Of a DNA stretch of 23,599 bases, positions 8,461 through 16,321 are shown in pieces. This DNA is from an uncultured Nitrosopumilaceae archaeon. Lineage in GTDB: Archaea > Thermoproteota > Nitrososphaeria > Nitrososphaerales > Nitrosopumilaceae. The DNA lies in the NCBI GenBank assembly GCA_937875805.1, contig CALFHG010000066.1, positions 1-23,599 of the forward strand. Reading direction: 5' to 3'. The translations under genes and the position numbers were made by a program. Each line of letters opens with the position of its first letter. Position 1 is the stretch's first letter. Below the pieces are notes generated by a model that was given only the letters and a program-made list of their open reading frames with translations, searched no databases and was not told the origin of the DNA.

Positions 8461-9573
8461 ATGGATGAAATATCATATGTTGTAGTTTTTCCAAGTATAT
8501 TTTCAAAAAATAAAATTCCACACTTAATTTCAAATATTAAAAAAATTCTTAAAATAAAAAATCAAGAATTTAAATCTGTTAAACGTGATGGAGATGTAAT
8601 TCTAGTTAATGCAAATGATCCTGTCTTTGCATCATCTGCAATCAATTTACTTTTTGGAATTGAAAAAGTAGCTATTGCAAGACAAATAAAAAATGATTTT
8701 GGAAATATTGTTTCTGAAATTACCTCAATTGGTGGTAATTTACTCCTAAAGGGAGAAAAATTCCTAGTAAAAGTAGAAGGAGTTTCAAAAGGATTTGTCA
8801 CTAAGGATGTAGAAATTGCTGCAACATCCAACATTATAGAAAAGAAAGTAAAATTAGGTGCTCATCCAGGAACAGATGAAAATTTTGATAAATTACTATA
8901 CACATATCTAACAAAAAATAATGCATACATCTGTATTTTTTCAGATAAAGGTAAAGGAGGAATACCATACATGTCACAAAATCAAAAAACCATTTGTGCA
9001 ATATATGATGAAATCTCTGCAGTTTCTTGTTATGAGACAATCAAGCAAGGTTATGATACAAAGATAATAGTTTGCTATAGACAAAAATCAGAATTAATGA
9101 ATCTTGCAAAAATAATTAATCAAATAATTCCAAGATTAGTCCAAAATAAAATTGAACTTGAATTCTTACAACTTAAAATCAGTCCAAATGGAATTAAAAA
9201 TTATTTAATTTATGTGAATTCAATATTAGAAATATTATTACAATATTCTAATAATCGTGTGTCATTAGCATTATCTCCGTTAATTTACTCTTCAGATTTT
9301 ATTGATAATTCATTAAAACTAGTATTTGCAAAAAAGAAAATTCCTATTCTACCACTTACTGGAGTTGATATGAATTTGTTTGATGAAGCAAAAGAGATAG
9401 GATTAGAAAGAAATATCAAAAAATTAGAAAAAATGGTTGTAATGACTACAAATGAAATTCCTTCTTTTTCAAAAAAAGAAGTTGAATCTGCTCTAAAAAC
9501 AAAAAAAATTATCACAATACAGGTTGGTCCCAATAATGTACATGATATTTTAGATTCACTTGAAAATCACTGA
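8461..9573 (+). CDS. ThiI-like THUMP protein lacking the PP-loop (likely non-catalytic)
   Basis: The 370-residue protein follows the ThiI plan: an N-terminal ferredoxin-like region (about 1-70, ending LLFGIEKVAIARQI), a THUMP domain (about 75-165, with LLKGEKFLVKVEGV and LGAHPGTDENFD), and then the linker GKGGIPYMSQNQK at 164-176 that precedes the adenylating domain. In ThiI that linker leads into the PP-loop SGGIDSPVA. Here the equivalent segment reads IYDEISAVS (181-189), so the ATP-pyrophosphatase motif is gone while the surrounding fold seems kept. ThiI makes 4-thiouridine in tRNA. This homologue probably binds tRNA without adenylating it. No rhodanese domain is present. It is the first gene after a divergent promoter shared with cysH-sat. 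Confidence 0.82.
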   Translation: MDEISYVVVFPSIFSKNKIPHLISNIKKILKIKNQEFKSVKRDGDVILVNANDPVFASSAINLLFGIEKVAIARQIKNDFGNIVSEITSIGGNLLLKGEKFLVKVEGVSKGFVTKDVEIAATSNIIEKKVKLGAHPGTDENFDKLLYTYLTKNNAYICIFSDKGKGGIPYMSQNQKTICAIYDEISAVSCYETIKQGYDTKIIVCYRQKSELMNLAKIINQIIPRLVQNKIELEFLQLKISPNGIKNYLIYVNSILEILLQYSNNRVSLALSPLIYSSDFIDNSLKLVFAKKKIPILPLTGVDMNLFDEAKEIGLERNIKKLEKMVVMTTNEIPSFSKKEVESALKTKKIITIQVGPNNVHDILDSLENH

Positions 9574-9574
9574 G

Positions 9575-9585
9575 AATTTAAACGG
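9575..9585 (+). promoter_or_regulatory. TATA box for the glycosyltransferase gene
   Basis: AATTTAAACGG is centred about 25 bp before the GTG at 9604 and sits just past the stop of the preceding gene. It suggests independent, leaderless transcription from a GTG start. Confidence 0.55.
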
Positions 9586-9603
9586 CATATTTGGTTTCAT
9601 ATT

Positions 9604-10839
9604 GTGCTCAAAATAGGAGAATTCATCTATCCGTGGGGAAGCGGTCACTATTCACGAATGATGAGACTAAATGAGGTCTTAGGTGATCATATCAAAGAAA
9701 AATTTGAAGTTCATTACTCTAGCAAAGATCATGTTTATGAAAAATTATTAAAAAAATTCCCTGACCAAAAAGAAAAAATTCATGAAATTTTAATGCCAAC
9801 ACCAATTGATGGTAAATTTGGTCCCAGTGTTTTAAAATCATTAATGAATTTATTATTACCAGTTTCAAAAAACCCATCACTAGTTAAACAAATTACAAAT
9901 TATTTGAGAGAAGAGAGAAAACTCTACAACAAAGAAAAATTTGATCTAGTAATTAATGATGGTGATATGGGTTCAAACATTCTAGCTAAAAATAGAAACA
10001 TTCCAAGTTTGTTTGTAACAAATCAATTTAGACCAAAACTATACAATTCAAGATCATATCTTTATCCTTCATTAATTTTTGTTGCAAAACAAATTGCAAA
10101 GGCATCAAAAATTCTTGTAGCAGATTCTCCACCTCCATATACAATGTGTGAATATAATCTAAATTTTATTAAAGGCATAGAAGAAAAAATTACATATGTT
10201 GGACATTTTACAAATAGTAAACAAATCAAAAAAGAAGATTCTTCAGATCTTGAAAAATTAGTCAAAAATAATGAATTTGGTTATTGGATGAGAACAGGAA
10301 ACAAATCAACTAATGATGGAACAGGTCAAAGATATGAAAAAGTATTTCAGCAAGATGAAATGAAAAAAGAAAAGAGAATAATATCACATGCAAAAAATGA
10401 TTCAAACATAGATACAGTATTAGGAAAAGATGGAAAAAAATATTCTGTATCAGAAGCTTTGGATAAAAAAATAGATTGGATACAAATTGATATTGGTTTT
10501 CTCTCAGAACAAGAAAAAGATACAATTCTAAATTTGTGTAAATATGCAGTTGTTAATGGTTCTCACACGGTAATGGGTGAGATAATGGGTGGAAAATCAA
10601 AACCAATAATTGGAATTCCAATTTATGATGAACATACAAATAACATTAGATGGGCTGAAGAAAAGAATCTAGGCGTACTTGCGATTAAAACAAATCAAGT
10701 AACTAATGGTATAACCAAAATTAAAGAAAATTATGAAGCATTTCAAGATAGTTTGAATGAATTCTCAAAGAATTTTGTTCCTAGTGGAGCAGAAAATTCA
10801 GCAAAAATTGCTGCTCAAATATTAGAAGAAAAGAAATAA
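9604..10839 (+). CDS. GT-B fold glycosyltransferase related to MurG/GT28
   Basis: The 411-residue protein begins with a glycine-rich acceptor-domain loop, FIYPWGSGHYSRMMRL (7-22), similar in place to the MurG GGTGGH loop. The C-terminal half has VNGSHTVMGEIMGG followed by KPIIGIPIYDEHTNN, the conserved nucleotide-sugar binding segment of GT28-like enzymes. In between lies an RTGNKSTNDGTG loop and a long polar stretch (about 230-300) that is less familiar. I expect a cytoplasmic or membrane-associated enzyme adding sugar to a lipid or glycan; the substrate cannot be read from the sequence. It starts with GTG at 9604 with a TATA box 25 bp upstream. No membrane helix is evident. Confidence 0.8.
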   Translation: MLKIGEFIYPWGSGHYSRMMRLNEVLGDHIKEKFEVHYSSKDHVYEKLLKKFPDQKEKIHEILMPTPIDGKFGPSVLKSLMNLLLPVSKNPSLVKQITNYLREERKLYNKEKFDLVINDGDMGSNILAKNRNIPSLFVTNQFRPKLYNSRSYLYPSLIFVAKQIAKASKILVADSPPPYTMCEYNLNFIKGIEEKITYVGHFTNSKQIKKEDSSDLEKLVKNNEFGYWMRTGNKSTNDGTGQRYEKVFQQDEMKKEKRIISHAKNDSNIDTVLGKDGKKYSVSEALDKKIDWIQIDIGFLSEQEKDTILNLCKYAVVNGSHTVMGEIMGGKSKPIIGIPIYDEHTNNIRWAEEKNLGVLAIKTNQVTNGITKIKENYEAFQDSLNEFSKNFVPSGAENSAKIAAQILEEKK

Positions 10840-10849
10840 TAGATTATTT

Positions 10850-10931
10850 TGATGAATTTTTTCATCTGGCACGCGGGATTTCGATGGGCGAACGGACCGC
10901 AAGGGATGATGAAAAAATCCGCGTGTCGGAT
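10850..10931 (+). ncRNA. Candidate structured non-coding RNA, unassigned family
   Basis: This stretch is far richer in GC than its surroundings and I see no credible protein in it. Bases 10864-10876 pair with 10919-10931 (13 bp, two G-U pairs), and after one bulged G (10877) four further A-T pairs continue the helix (10878-10881 with 10915-10918), enclosing a 33-nt loop. A second perfect hairpin, GATGAA-TTTT-TTCATC, lies at 10851-10866 and shares bases with the main helix. GATGAA occurs again at 10908-10913, so TTCATC has two possible partners. It sits between the glycosyltransferase stop and a promoter for the zinc-ribbon gene. It does not fit tRNA, 5S or SRP consensus as far as I can judge. 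Strand is assumed from the neighbours; the ends are uncertain. Confidence 0.45.
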
Positions 10932-10960
10932 AATATCGATCAATAGAGATTGTGGGAACG

Positions 10961-10969
10961 CTTTTATGG
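10961..10969 (+). promoter_or_regulatory. Possible TATA box for the zinc-ribbon gene
   Basis: CTTTTATGG is centred about 27 bp before the GTG at 10992. If real, the upstream structured element is not part of this gene's leader. Confidence 0.4.
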
Positions 10970-10991
10970 AAAAAATTGAGCCAAATCAACA

Positions 10992-11312
10992 GTGCCTAAC
11001 TGTCCTGAATGTACATTCCGAGAGAAAAAGAAAATAGAAACAAAATATCAAGAAGATTTTCCAGAAGAAGAAGACAGAAGTAGAGACGCTTTGTTCAAAT
11101 TATTTGATGAAATTGACATTCCAATGAAAATGGATGAAAAAAACAGAAGACATTTCATTTGTAAACGATGTGGATTATACGCAACAAGAGAAGAAGTTAC
11201 AGATATCAGATCCAAGTTAAATCAAAGAGAAAAAACACGTGATGATAAACATGATGACTATCTAGAATGGTGGTCAAAAAGTAAAAAAGAAAAAGCAGAA
11301 AGTATAGAGTAG
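10992..11312 (+). CDS. Small zinc-ribbon protein, unknown function
   Basis: The 106-residue protein carries two CxxC knuckles, C4/C7 (NCPEC) and C57/C60 (ICKRCGLY), separated by about 50 acidic, helical residues, so they probably form one zinc ribbon with a large insertion. The C-terminal third is highly charged and likely helical (DKHDDYLEWWSKSKKEKAE). Such ribbons in archaea often act in nucleic-acid or ribosome contexts, but nothing here fixes a partner. It starts with GTG at 10992, right at the first zinc knuckle, so an upstream start is not needed. The next gene starts 6 bp after its stop, which suggests a two-gene operon. Confidence 0.75.
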   Translation: MPNCPECTFREKKKIETKYQEDFPEEEDRSRDALFKLFDEIDIPMKMDEKNRRHFICKRCGLYATREEVTDIRSKLNQREKTRDDKHDDYLEWWSKSKKEKAESIE

Positions 11313-11318
11313 CTTACC

Positions 11319-11723
11319 ATGGTAAAAAAGAAAGAAGATGAAATTCCTGAATGGGTTACTGATGAAATTCAAAATGCAAAATTTAAGAAACCTGAAGAAT
11401 TAAAAGGAACAGGGTATATTCTAGAATTTTATTATGAAGATAACAAAGTAGATGTTCAATTGTATGATGCAGTAGAAGATGGACGACATATTGTAACAAT
11501 GGATGTAGTAAAAGATATCAAAATGGATGATTTACTAAAAGGTGAAGTCTATGAATTTGTTTTTGATCAACATAAAGCACCATTAAGTAAAAAAGTATCA
11601 GAATTTCTAGAAAAAGAGAAAGAAATTGAAATGAAGGCAATTTATCAATTTGAATTAAAATCCCTAGAATTGTTAGATGCAAACCCCAGTAAACCTGTAA
11701 AGGAAGATTTAGAAGAAGATTAA
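11319..11723 (+). CDS. Small acidic protein, unknown function
   Basis: The 134-residue protein is rich in Lys, Glu and Asp and has no signal peptide or membrane helix, so it is probably cytoplasmic. The N-terminus (MVKKKEDEIPEWVTDEIQ) is charged. The centre has alternating hydrophobic residues suggestive of a small beta domain (GYILEFYYEDNKVDVQLYDA, 32-51). The end is an acidic helix and tail. I do not recognise the family. It follows the zinc-ribbon gene by 6 bp, so the two are likely co-expressed. Its last 4 bp overlap the convergent dehydrogenase gene. Confidence 0.75.
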   Translation: MVKKKEDEIPEWVTDEIQNAKFKKPEELKGTGYILEFYYEDNKVDVQLYDAVEDGRHIVTMDVVKDIKMDDLLKGEVYEFVFDQHKAPLSKKVSEFLEKEKEIEMKAIYQFELKSLELLDANPSKPVKEDLEED

Positions 11724-12520
11724 TCTTTTTTCATAGAATCTAATTGTTTTTTGAAAGCCTTTCCTAAGATTGGATTAATAAAATAGGGAAATGTATTTTT
11801 CAACCAAACTGCACCTCTAACTAGAGATGGAACAATAATTTCCAATCTTGGAGAATTTGCTGCTTTTAGAATTGCTTTTGCTACTGTTTTAGAACTGAGC
11901 GAAGTTGGAGAAAATTTTGGCATTTTTTCAAAGGATGGATGTTCAAAAAAGTTAGTTCTAACCATAATAGGACTAACAACTGTAATTCCAACTCCAGAAT
12001 TTTTTAATTCATGTTTCAAACCTTCTGAGAATCCTAACATCGCAAATTTTGATGCACAGTATGAAGCAATTCCAGGCAAACCAAAACTTGCTGCAACAGA
12101 TGCCACATTGACAATATGACCAGATTTTTTCTTCAACATTAATGGAAGAAAATATTTTATGCAATACACCATTCCAAAATAATTTGTCTCCATCTGAGAT
12201 TCTATGTCATCAATACTAAGATCATGTACAGAGCCATAAATTGCAAAACCAGCATTATTTACTAAAATATCAACTGAATCAAATTTTTCTAAAACTGTTT
12301 TTGACATTTCTTTTACTTGATCTTTTTTAGATACATCACATTGGCAAACCAATATAGTTACATTGAATTTTTTTAATTCATCTGCTACTTGTTCAAGCTT
12401 TTCTTTTGTTCTTGAAACTAAAATGATGCTAGCACCTAATTTTGCAAATTCTATTGCAGATTCTCTACCAATTCCTGATGATGCACCTGTAATTAGAACA
12501 ACTTTGTTTTTAAAATCCAC
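11720..12520 (-). CDS. Short-chain dehydrogenase/reductase (SDR)
   Basis: The 266-residue protein is a classical SDR. The cofactor motif TGASSGIG is at 11-18, NNAG at 88-91, and the catalytic set is S141 with Y154-x3-K158 (YCASK). An Arg after the second strand (VSRTKEK) favours NADP(H), and CDVS at 61-64 is the adenine-ring site. The substrate is not determined by the sequence; the C-terminal hydrophobic and basic segment (PSLVRGAVWLKN) resembles membrane-associated SDRs acting on lipids or sterol-like compounds, which is only a hint. It starts with GTG at 12520, and a TATA-like sequence lies near 12540 on the minus strand. The 3' end overlaps the convergent acidic-protein gene by 4 bp. Confidence 0.93.
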   Translation of the reverse strand: MDFKNKVVLITGASSGIGRESAIEFAKLGASIILVSRTKEKLEQVADELKKFNVTILVCQCDVSKKDQVKEMSKTVLEKFDSVDILVNNAGFAIYGSVHDLSIDDIESQMETNYFGMVYCIKYFLPLMLKKKSGHIVNVASVAASFGLPGIASYCASKFAMLGFSEGLKHELKNSGVGITVVSPIMVRTNFFEHPSFEKMPKFSPTSLSSKTVAKAILKAANSPRLEIIVPSLVRGAVWLKNTFPYFINPILGKAFKKQLDSMKKD

Positions 12521-12554
12521 AAATCAAAAAAATTGTATAAAGATAAAGTGCTTT

Positions 12555-13571
12555 CTATGTAGCCTGTGGTTTAGATATCCTACTCAAGGCTAATTTTACC
12601 AAAAGTAGCCACGTAATTACAATTGGAACATAGTATGTTGCAATTCTCCATCCAATTACTGCATCCCAAGCTACAATTCCCTCAGTAATTTCAAAAGCAA
12701 AAGGATCTAAATTATTGATATATGCAATAATTCCAAATTCTGCCAAACCCGAACCACCTATAGTTATTGGCAAATTTCCGATGGCATTTGCACCCATTAC
12801 TGCCATGATAGAATCAAATGCATTGATAACAAATCCTGTTCCCATTGCAATAATCATAAATGAAATTCCATAAAATGACCATGAAGCTAACGAAAATAGA
12901 AATGATATTGTAAAGATTTTTTTGGATTCTGAAGTTTTTAAATTTTCTCTACTCATTATACATACTTCTTCCATCCATGTGTTTGTTTTTTTAATTGCTG
13001 TTACACCTTTTTCTTTTGCAAATCTCTTTGCAAGATTTTCTAATACCTTTGGAACTTGGAATGTATGTTTGGAAGAAAGGAAGAACATCACCATCCACAA
13101 AGATGTAATTATAATACTTGTTGCTAAAATTGCTGCTGCAACCACATATGCTCCACTTAGTAATGCAATGATTCCTGCCATAATAGATAACAATCCTGCT
13201 GCAAACACCTCAGTTACCATATCCATAATTGCAATCCATGCAGCCTTTGCAGGTTTTGCTCCTTTTTTATGCAAATAATAAATTATAACAAATTCTGCTC
13301 CAATAAACATTGGAGTTGTAAATTTGATAAATTCACTACCCATTCTAACTCCAACCAATTTGGAAAATGAATCAAAATGTCCAAGATATTTTCTTGTAAT
13401 ATATGCAAATTTGATTCCTTGAAGACCCAACTTTATCATCATGGCAACAATTGCCCCAACAAATGGAAGTAATCCAATTGCTAGAACATCTTCAATTTGA
13501 ATATCAAATTGGATTGCAATAATGAAAATAGGAATTAAAGTAATAGGAATAGCGACTAGTCTCCAGTTCAT
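12555..13571 (-). CDS. UPF0104/LPG synthase-type polytopic membrane protein
   Basis: From the ATG at 13571 the protein has 338 residues with about eight hydrophobic helices and the family signature GGSGLAEFGI late in the protein, together with TTPMFIGAEF in the middle. This matches the UPF0104 family, the transmembrane domain also found in lysylphosphatidylglycerol synthase and in AglD-type proteins of archaea. Members are linked to lipid or polyprenyl-glycan transfer or flipping, but the exact role here is open. A TTG at 13595 in the same frame would add 8 residues. I prefer the ATG because a TATA-like CATATTTGA sequence lies around 13597, about 26 bp upstream. It lies 34 bp upstream of the SDR gene on the same strand. 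Confidence 0.88.
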   Translation of the reverse strand: MNWRLVAIPITLIPIFIIAIQFDIQIEDVLAIGLLPFVGAIVAMMIKLGLQGIKFAYITRKYLGHFDSFSKLVGVRMGSEFIKFTTPMFIGAEFVIIYYLHKKGAKPAKAAWIAIMDMVTEVFAAGLLSIMAGIIALLSGAYVVAAAILATSIIITSLWMVMFFLSSKHTFQVPKVLENLAKRFAKEKGVTAIKKTNTWMEEVCIMSRENLKTSESKKIFTISFLFSLASWSFYGISFMIIAMGTGFVINAFDSIMAVMGANAIGNLPITIGGSGLAEFGIIAYINNLDPFAFEITEGIVAWDAVIGWRIATYYVPIVITWLLLVKLALSRISKPQAT

Positions 13572-13632
13572 TTGATGATTTTTTTGAGGAATCAAATATG
13601 AAAGTTGAGTACATATCCAGTCAGGAAAAATG

Positions 13633-13652
13633 TGTGCCTAGAATTAGGCATG
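13633..13652 (-). terminator. Hairpin with T-run after the small ORF
   Basis: TGCCTA-GAAT-TAGGCA (13635-13650), plus flanking G-U pairs, forms a stem of 6-8 bp. On the minus strand it is followed after four bases by TTTTT. It lies between the small ORF and the UPF0104 gene and could end transcription of the former. Confidence 0.4.
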
Positions 13653-13675
13653 AAAAATATACTTAATCTAAAAAT

Positions 13676-13813
13676 TTATGTGATTTTGAATTCCTGTTTT
13701 ACTTCTGTAAATAGTGAATCTAGCATTTCAAAGTCTGAAAGGTTTCTTTCTTGAAGTAATTTTACTACTAAATCTTTGAGATTATCTTCCTTTGCTAATG
13801 TACTTTGAATCAT
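13676..13813 (-). CDS. Small 45-residue helical protein
   Basis: I translated this by hand: ATG at 13813 to TAA at 13676, beginning MIQSTLAKEDNLKDLVVKLL and ending EVKQEFKIT. The composition is protein-like (Leu, Lys, Glu rich, amphipathic helix pattern), and it fills most of an otherwise empty 355-bp gap between the UPF0104 gene and the divergent GPN GTPase gene. There is no membrane helix, signal peptide or metal motif. A hairpin with a T-run follows it. I do not recognise a family. It could be a chance frame, but no other feature explains the interval; the rest of the gap (13814-13950) holds only the promoter of the GTPase gene. Confidence 0.5.
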   Translation of the reverse strand: MIQSTLAKEDNLKDLVVKLLQERNLSDFEMLDSLFTEVKQEFKIT

Positions 13814-13918
13814 AAATGAAATACAATTTAATCAGTTAAAGATAACATGGAAATTTTTGATCTTTTTGAATACCAATTTGGTATTTTCAATGATTATAAT
13901 CTAAAAACAAGCTAGTTT

Positions 13919-13929
13919 GAAATATAAGC
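13919..13929 (+). promoter_or_regulatory. TATA box for the GPN-thrB-queC operon
   Basis: GAAATATAAGC is centred 27 bp before the TTG at 13951. Since the GTPase cannot start elsewhere, this implies a leaderless message beginning at or next to a TTG codon. Confidence 0.55.
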
Positions 13930-13950
13930 AAATAGTGAAAATTAGACGGA

Positions 13951-14709
13951 TTGAAAACAATTTTTGTTTCAGGTACTGCAGGTTCAGGAAAATCTTTACT
14001 TTCATCAAAGTTACAGGATTATTATTCAGAAAATGGAGCATTTGCTGCAATTTTGAATTTAGATCCAGGTGTAGATAATATGCCGTATACATGTGATATT
14101 GATGTTAGAGACTATGTTGATTATGTATCAATTATGCAACAGTATGAACTCGGTCCAAATGGCGCTATGGTCATGGCAAATGATTTGATTGCATCAAAAA
14201 TTGATGAAATTCGAGATGAGGTATACAAAGTAAATCCAGATTATCTAATTGTAGATACACCTGGTCAAATTGAATTATTTGCATATCGGTCTAGTGGACG
14301 TTTCATAGTAGATAATATTTCATCTGAAGAAAAAACAAATATTTTTCTTTTTGATGGATCACTAATTACTTCGCCAGTGAATTTTGTTTCAATTGCATTG
14401 CTTGCAACATCAATAAGATTACGTTTGAATTTATCAACAATTAATGTTCTAACAAAAACAGATCTAATTGGAGATAAATTAAAAGATATTTTACAATGGT
14501 CTACAAATTTAAAAACATTAGAAAATGCTATTGGTAAAGAAACAGATGGTGATACATATTCATTGACTACAAATATTTTACGAGGTTTGAATTTAGGAGG
14601 ATTTGCACAAGGATTAATTCCAATATCAAATGTTACTGGAGAAGGCTTTCTAAATCTTGAGGGTGCTCTAAGTAGAATTCTTAATTTAGGTGAAGAGGTA
14701 GAAAATTAA
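13951..14709 (+). CDS. GPN-loop GTPase
   Basis: The 252-residue protein has Walker A GTAGSGKS at 8-15, the diagnostic Gly-Pro-Asn insert at 68-70 (LGPNGAM), the switch/Walker B segment DTPGQIELF at 102-110 and a TKTD guanine-specificity motif. Archaeal members form homodimers; eukaryotic relatives (GPN1-3) help assemble RNA polymerase II. The archaeal role is not firmly established. It starts with TTG at 13951, only seven residues before the P-loop, so no other start fits. The stop is directly followed by the TTG of thrB, with no spacer, indicating an operon with thrB and queC. Confidence 0.95.
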   Translation: MKTIFVSGTAGSGKSLLSSKLQDYYSENGAFAAILNLDPGVDNMPYTCDIDVRDYVDYVSIMQQYELGPNGAMVMANDLIASKIDEIRDEVYKVNPDYLIVDTPGQIELFAYRSSGRFIVDNISSEEKTNIFLFDGSLITSPVNFVSIALLATSIRLRLNLSTINVLTKTDLIGDKLKDILQWSTNLKTLENAIGKETDGDTYSLTTNILRGLNLGGFAQGLIPISNVTGEGFLNLEGALSRILNLGEEVEN

Positions 14710-15633
14710 TTGGTATCAAAAGTTACAGTCAAGGCACCATCATCTACTGCAAATTTAGGACCAGGATTTGATGTTTTTGGATTGGCAATAGATGCATTTT
14801 ACGATACAATCACACTAACCAAAATAAAAAGTGGAATTAAAATAATTACAGATGATAATATCCCTACAAATCCTGAAAAAAATACAGCTGGATTAGTTGT
14901 AAAAAATATGAAGAAAAAATTTAAAATTAAAGATGGTATAGAAATTAAAATTAAAAAAGGGATTCCTGCAGGGTATGGAATGGGAAGTAGTGCAGCATCA
15001 GCTGCTGCAACTGCAGTTGCATTTGATAAATTATTTGGATTAAAATTGAATGGGAATTCACTAGTAGAATTTGCAGGATCTGGTGAAAAAGCAAGTGCAG
15101 GTACAGTTCATTACGATAATGTTGCAGCTTCTGTTTTAGGTGGTTTTGTAATTGTAAAAACAAACCCTTTAGATGTAATTAGAATTGAACCGCCAACTAA
15201 TCTTAGAATGTGTATAGCAGTACCGACAATCAATGTGCCAAAAAAGAAAACAAAAGTATCAAGAGGTGTTATTCCAAAAAAAATCAAGTTATCTGACAGT
15301 ATTTTGAATTTATCAAATGCTGCTGCAATTGTAGCAGGATTTATGAAAAAAGATCCTGAAATTATTGGAAATTCAATTAAAGATGTGATAGTTGAACCTG
15401 CCAGACAACATATGATTCCAGGATTTGCCAAAGTGAAAGAAAATGCTATCAAAGCAGGAGCGTTAGGTGTTACTATTAGTGGCGCAGGACCTTCTGTAAT
15501 TGCATTTTCAAAAAGTTCAGCTAATTTAAAAAAAATTAGTTTAGCTATGGCAAAAGGATTTGCATTTACAAATACAAAATGTCAGACTGTAATATGTAAG
15601 CCAAGTAAGGGTGCAGCAAACAAAAGAAAATAG
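14710..15633 (+). CDS. thrB: Homoserine kinase (GHMP family)
   Basis: The 307-residue protein starts with the ThrB signature KAPSSTANLGPGFDVFGLA (8-26), has the ATP-binding GHMP motif PAGYGMGSSAASAAA at 86-100, and a C-terminal motif GVTISGAGPSVIAF near residue 255. It phosphorylates homoserine on the way to threonine. The length and start match archaeal ThrB. The glycine motif reads GYGMGSS instead of the common GLGSS, a mild variation. It starts with TTG right after the GTPase stop and is followed 11 bp later by queC. Other GHMP kinases are less likely because of the N-terminal signature. Confidence 0.92.
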   Translation: MVSKVTVKAPSSTANLGPGFDVFGLAIDAFYDTITLTKIKSGIKIITDDNIPTNPEKNTAGLVVKNMKKKFKIKDGIEIKIKKGIPAGYGMGSSAASAAATAVAFDKLFGLKLNGNSLVEFAGSGEKASAGTVHYDNVAASVLGGFVIVKTNPLDVIRIEPPTNLRMCIAVPTINVPKKKTKVSRGVIPKKIKLSDSILNLSNAAAIVAGFMKKDPEIIGNSIKDVIVEPARQHMIPGFAKVKENAIKAGALGVTISGAGPSVIAFSKSSANLKKISLAMAKGFAFTNTKCQTVICKPSKGAANKRK

Positions 15634-15644
15634 TTGGATGAGTT

Positions 15645-16319
15645 ATGAAGAAAGCAGTTATTGTTTTTAGTGGAGGTGTGGATTCTGTTTGTGCTGTTTC
15701 ATATTTAAAATCAAAATACGAGTTGTATGGTATTACATTTTCTTATGGACAAAAAGCAAATAGTGAAATTGCTGCTGCTAAATCTTTTGCAAAAAAATTG
15801 GGATTAAAACAACATAAAATAATTGATATTGGTTTTATGAAAGACTTGTATGGAAATTCTAATGTTTTGACAAGTTCTAAAAGAAAAATTCCTAGTAAAT
15901 TTGAATATTCAATTGTAGTACCAATTAGAAATGCAGTTTTTCTATCAATTGCCTCAGCATGGGCTTTTACATTAAATGCCAGTCTAGTGGTATATGGTGC
16001 TCATACTGGAGACAAACACTATCCTGATTGCAGACCAATTTTTGCAAAAAAGCTAGAAAGTGCATTTAATCAAGGTGAAATTGATGGAATTAAATCAAAA
16101 CTACGAAAAAATATTGAAATTTGGTCACCATACAGAATGGGACTATCAAAAAGTGATTTATTAAAATCAGGAATGAAAGTTTTGGGTGATTCCATATTCA
16201 AAACGTGGAGTTGTTATTCAAATAAAAAATATCATTGCGGAGAATGTGAATCATGTAATAATAGAAAAATTGCATTTGCAAAAGCTGGAATTATAGACAA
16301 AACAAAATATCTAAAATAA
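15645..16319 (+). CDS. queC: 7-cyano-7-deazaguanine (preQ0) synthase QueC
   Basis: The 224-residue protein has the PP-loop VFSGGVDSVCAV near the N-terminus (7-18), TFSYGQKA at 31-38, a VPIRNAVFLS segment and GAHTGDKHYPDCRP, all family signatures. The C-terminal zinc site has cysteines in SCYSNKKYHCGECESC. QueC converts 7-carboxy-7-deazaguanine to preQ0 with ATP and ammonia. In archaea preQ0 is placed at G15 of tRNA to make archaeosine. It starts with ATG at 15645, 11 bp after thrB. The partner genes for GTP cyclohydrolase I and QueE lie nearby on the opposite strand. The 3' end is 2 bp from the convergent small membrane protein gene. Confidence 0.96.
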   Translation: MKKAVIVFSGGVDSVCAVSYLKSKYELYGITFSYGQKANSEIAAAKSFAKKLGLKQHKIIDIGFMKDLYGNSNVLTSSKRKIPSKFEYSIVVPIRNAVFLSIASAWAFTLNASLVVYGAHTGDKHYPDCRPIFAKKLESAFNQGEIDGIKSKLRKNIEIWSPYRMGLSKSDLLKSGMKVLGDSIFKTWSCYSNKKYHCGECESCNNRKIAFAKAGIIDKTKYLK

Positions 16320-16321
16320 TT

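Noticed and set aside
10849..11037. 62-codon plus-strand ORF across the GC-rich element
   Set aside because: The composition (several Trp, Cys and Met in a short span) is not protein-like, it overlaps the strong RNA helix and runs into the zinc-ribbon gene in another frame.
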